A stretch of DNA of 64,000 nt, from the NCBI GenBank assembly GCA_041395525.1, contig JAWLAH010000010.1, positions 1 through 64,000 on the forward strand. The letters run 5' to 3'. Source of the DNA: CADEED01 sp020442965 (lineage in GTDB: Bacteria; Pseudomonadota; Gammaproteobacteria; Steroidobacterales; Steroidobacteraceae). The position numbers and the translations under genes were made by a program. Shown here piece by piece: positions 62,728-64,000 of the stretch. Position 1 is the stretch's first letter, and each line of letters opens with the position of its first letter. A model generated the notes under the pieces. That model searched no databases and was not told where the DNA came from. It saw only the letters and a program-made list of their open reading frames with translations.

Positions 62728-63624
62728 ATGACAATCATCGAAACCACGTGCTCGATTGTCGGCCGATTCGCCGATGAGCGCGTTGCCGAATCCGCGCGCA
62801 TCCTGATCGAGCACTTGTCAGAACGGGCGATCCGTCCGCGGATTGCCCTCGGCAGCGAACTCGCCCTGCCGCCCGACTTGCAGATCGAACGCGTGCCGGA
62901 AAGTCAACTCGCCGATGGCGCCAAGCTGATGGTCGCGATCGGCGGCGACGGTACTCTGCTCTACGCGGCACGACTCGTTGCGGACAAGGATGTACCGCTG
63001 ATCGGGATCAATCGCGGGCGCTTGGGCTTCCTCACCGACGTCTTGCCGCAGGACATGATTGCCTCCGTCGACGCGGCACTCGCGGGCAAAAGCGAGGTCG
63101 ACGAACGGCCGCTGCTCGAGGCGCGGTTGCTGAGACCCGGTCGAGGGGAGAGTCGGATCCTGGCGCTCAACGACGTCGTCGTGCAAAAGGTGGAAACCGG
63201 GCGCATGCTGGACTTCGAGACCTGGATTGACGGCGTATATGTCAATAATCACGGCGGCGACGGCCTCGTTGTCGCGAGCGCCACCGGGTCGACTGCGTAC
63301 GCGCTCTCCTGCGGTGGGCCGATCATCTCGCCGCACCTCGATGTATTGGTCGTGGCGCCCATTTGCCCGCATACGCTGTCCGATCGACCGATCGTCATCT
63401 CGGCCAACAGCGTGGTCACGGTCACACTCATCGAGCGGTTCGAAGCACGCGCGCAAGTGACCTGCGACGGCGTGGTAGCCGGCGACTTTCTGCCCGGTGA
63501 TCGGCTCGAAATTCATCGTTCGAGGCGCAAAATACGGCTGCTGCACCCGGCCGGTTTCGAGTATTACCGTCTGCTTCGTTCCAAGTTGCACTGGGGTCGC
63601 GGCGCCTATGACACGATCGAGTAG
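62728..63624 (+). CDS. nadK: NAD kinase
   Basis: Phosphorylates NAD to NADP. The ATG giving MTIIETTCSIVGRFADERVA is used because it matches the family N-terminus; ATGs 5 and 34 codons upstream are also open. The catalytic motif is VAIGGDGTLLYAARL, followed by the NAD-binding stretch DGLVVASATGSTAYALSCGG and PICPHTLSDRPIVI. The 298 residues are full length. It is divergent from hrcA and 6 bp upstream of recN, the conserved nadK-recN pair. Confidence 0.95.
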   Translation: MTIIETTCSIVGRFADERVAESARILIEHLSERAIRPRIALGSELALPPDLQIERVPESQLADGAKLMVAIGGDGTLLYAARLVADKDVPLIGINRGRLGFLTDVLPQDMIASVDAALAGKSEVDERPLLEARLLRPGRGESRILALNDVVVQKVETGRMLDFETWIDGVYVNNHGGDGLVVASATGSTAYALSCGGPIISPHLDVLVVAPICPHTLSDRPIVISANSVVTVTLIERFEARAQVTCDGVVAGDFLPGDRLEIHRSRRKIRLLHPAGFEYYRLLRSKLHWGRGAYDTIE

Positions 63625-63630
63625 TTACCC

Positions 63631-64000
63631 ATGTTGACGCATCTGCAGATTCGCGATTTCGCCATCATCGATTCGGTCGAGATCGAACTGCACGCTGGTC
63701 TAACAGTCGTCACCGGCGAAACCGGCGCCGGCAAGTCCATCATGGTCGATGCACTGGCCCTGCTGGCAGGCGGCAAGGGTGGCGCGGAGATCGTCCGCGC
63801 TGGCATGGACCGCGCGGAGTTGTCAGCTACCTTTCAAGTGCCTGGCGCGGCGCAAGCGCTGCGAGCGTTGTTGGCGGACCAGGCCATCGAACTGGAGGAC
63901 GAGTTGTCAGTGCGGCGTGTGATCGCGAGCGACGGCCGCTCGCGTGCCTATCTCAACGGTGTATTTGTGTCGATCCAGCTGCTGAAAGCTGTGGGTAGTC
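63631..64000 (+). CDS. recN: DNA repair protein RecN, N-terminal part
   Basis: SMC-like ATPase involved in double-strand break repair. The gene starts with MLTHLQIRDFAIIDSVEIEL and the Walker A motif TGETGAGKSIMVDALALLAG, and runs off the right edge after about 123 codons. Next come DRAELSATFQVPGAAQ and RRVIASDGRSRAYLNGVFVS, both typical of the RecN head. It is 6 bp after the nadK stop. Confidence 0.93.
   Translation, partial: MLTHLQIRDFAIIDSVEIELHAGLTVVTGETGAGKSIMVDALALLAGGKGGAEIVRAGMDRAELSATFQVPGAAQALRALLADQAIELEDELSVRRVIASDGRSRAYLNGVFVSIQLLKAVGS

Overview
The window is a GC-rich chromosomal backbone segment from a gammaproteobacterium. Gene order points to the Xanthomonadales/Nevskiales/Steroidobacterales side of the class. 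The long minus-strand run ftsH-folP-glmM-tpiA-secG-tRNA-Leu-nuoA..N-tRNA-fMet-rimP-nusA-infB-rbfA-truB-rpsO-pnp, and the block recN-nadK-hrcA-grpE-dnaK-dnaJ...dapB-carA-carB-greA, are arrangements known from that group. A DksA with a long Ala/Lys-rich N-terminal tail, a short single-domain QueF and a PhaR regulator fit the same assignment. The species cannot be named from the sequence. There are no rRNA genes, insertion sequences, prophage genes or CRISPR arrays.

Layout. 1-11.4 kb: trpS (5' end of the gene), a Sua5/YciO protein, BolA, a parvulin lipoprotein, ligA, zipA, smc, queF, dksA, gluQRS. 11.4-20.6 kb: phaR, then the translation/RNA operon read leftward (rimP, nusA, infB, rbfA, truB, rpsO, pnp). 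20.7-23.6 kb: a small accessory block (DUF3011 repeats, an AhpD-like protein, a secreted SUMF1-fold protein) between tRNA-fMet and rimP. 23.8-38.3 kb: a complete 14-gene respiratory complex I operon. 38.4-44 kb: tRNA-Leu(GAG), secG, tpiA, glmM, folP, ftsH. 44.2-47.4 kb: yhbY and a CHASE4-PAS-GGDEF-EAL c-di-GMP protein on the plus strand. 47.4-53.5 kb: greA, carB, carA, dapB. 53.5-57.7 kb: a divergent glpD/glpK pair plus a membrane-anchored unknown. 57.7-64 kb: dnaJ, dnaK, grpE, hrcA, then nadK and the start of recN.

The most unusual property is a set of short, indel-dense patches in otherwise well-conserved genes. pnp has about six indels in roughly 180 bp. glpK and glpD are each broken, and so are truB, carB and a DUF3011 repeat gene. 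The parvulin carries a compensated pair of indels that keeps the gene open but replaces a conserved segment. Several of these genes are normally essential or important, so local sequence or assembly error is the first explanation, but raw reads are needed to decide. The most plausible new regulatory element is a carAB leader with a rho-independent terminator just upstream of carA and a 7-nt complement to the terminator loop. A sigma-32-like promoter lies in front of dnaK, and no CIRCE element is visible although hrcA is present.
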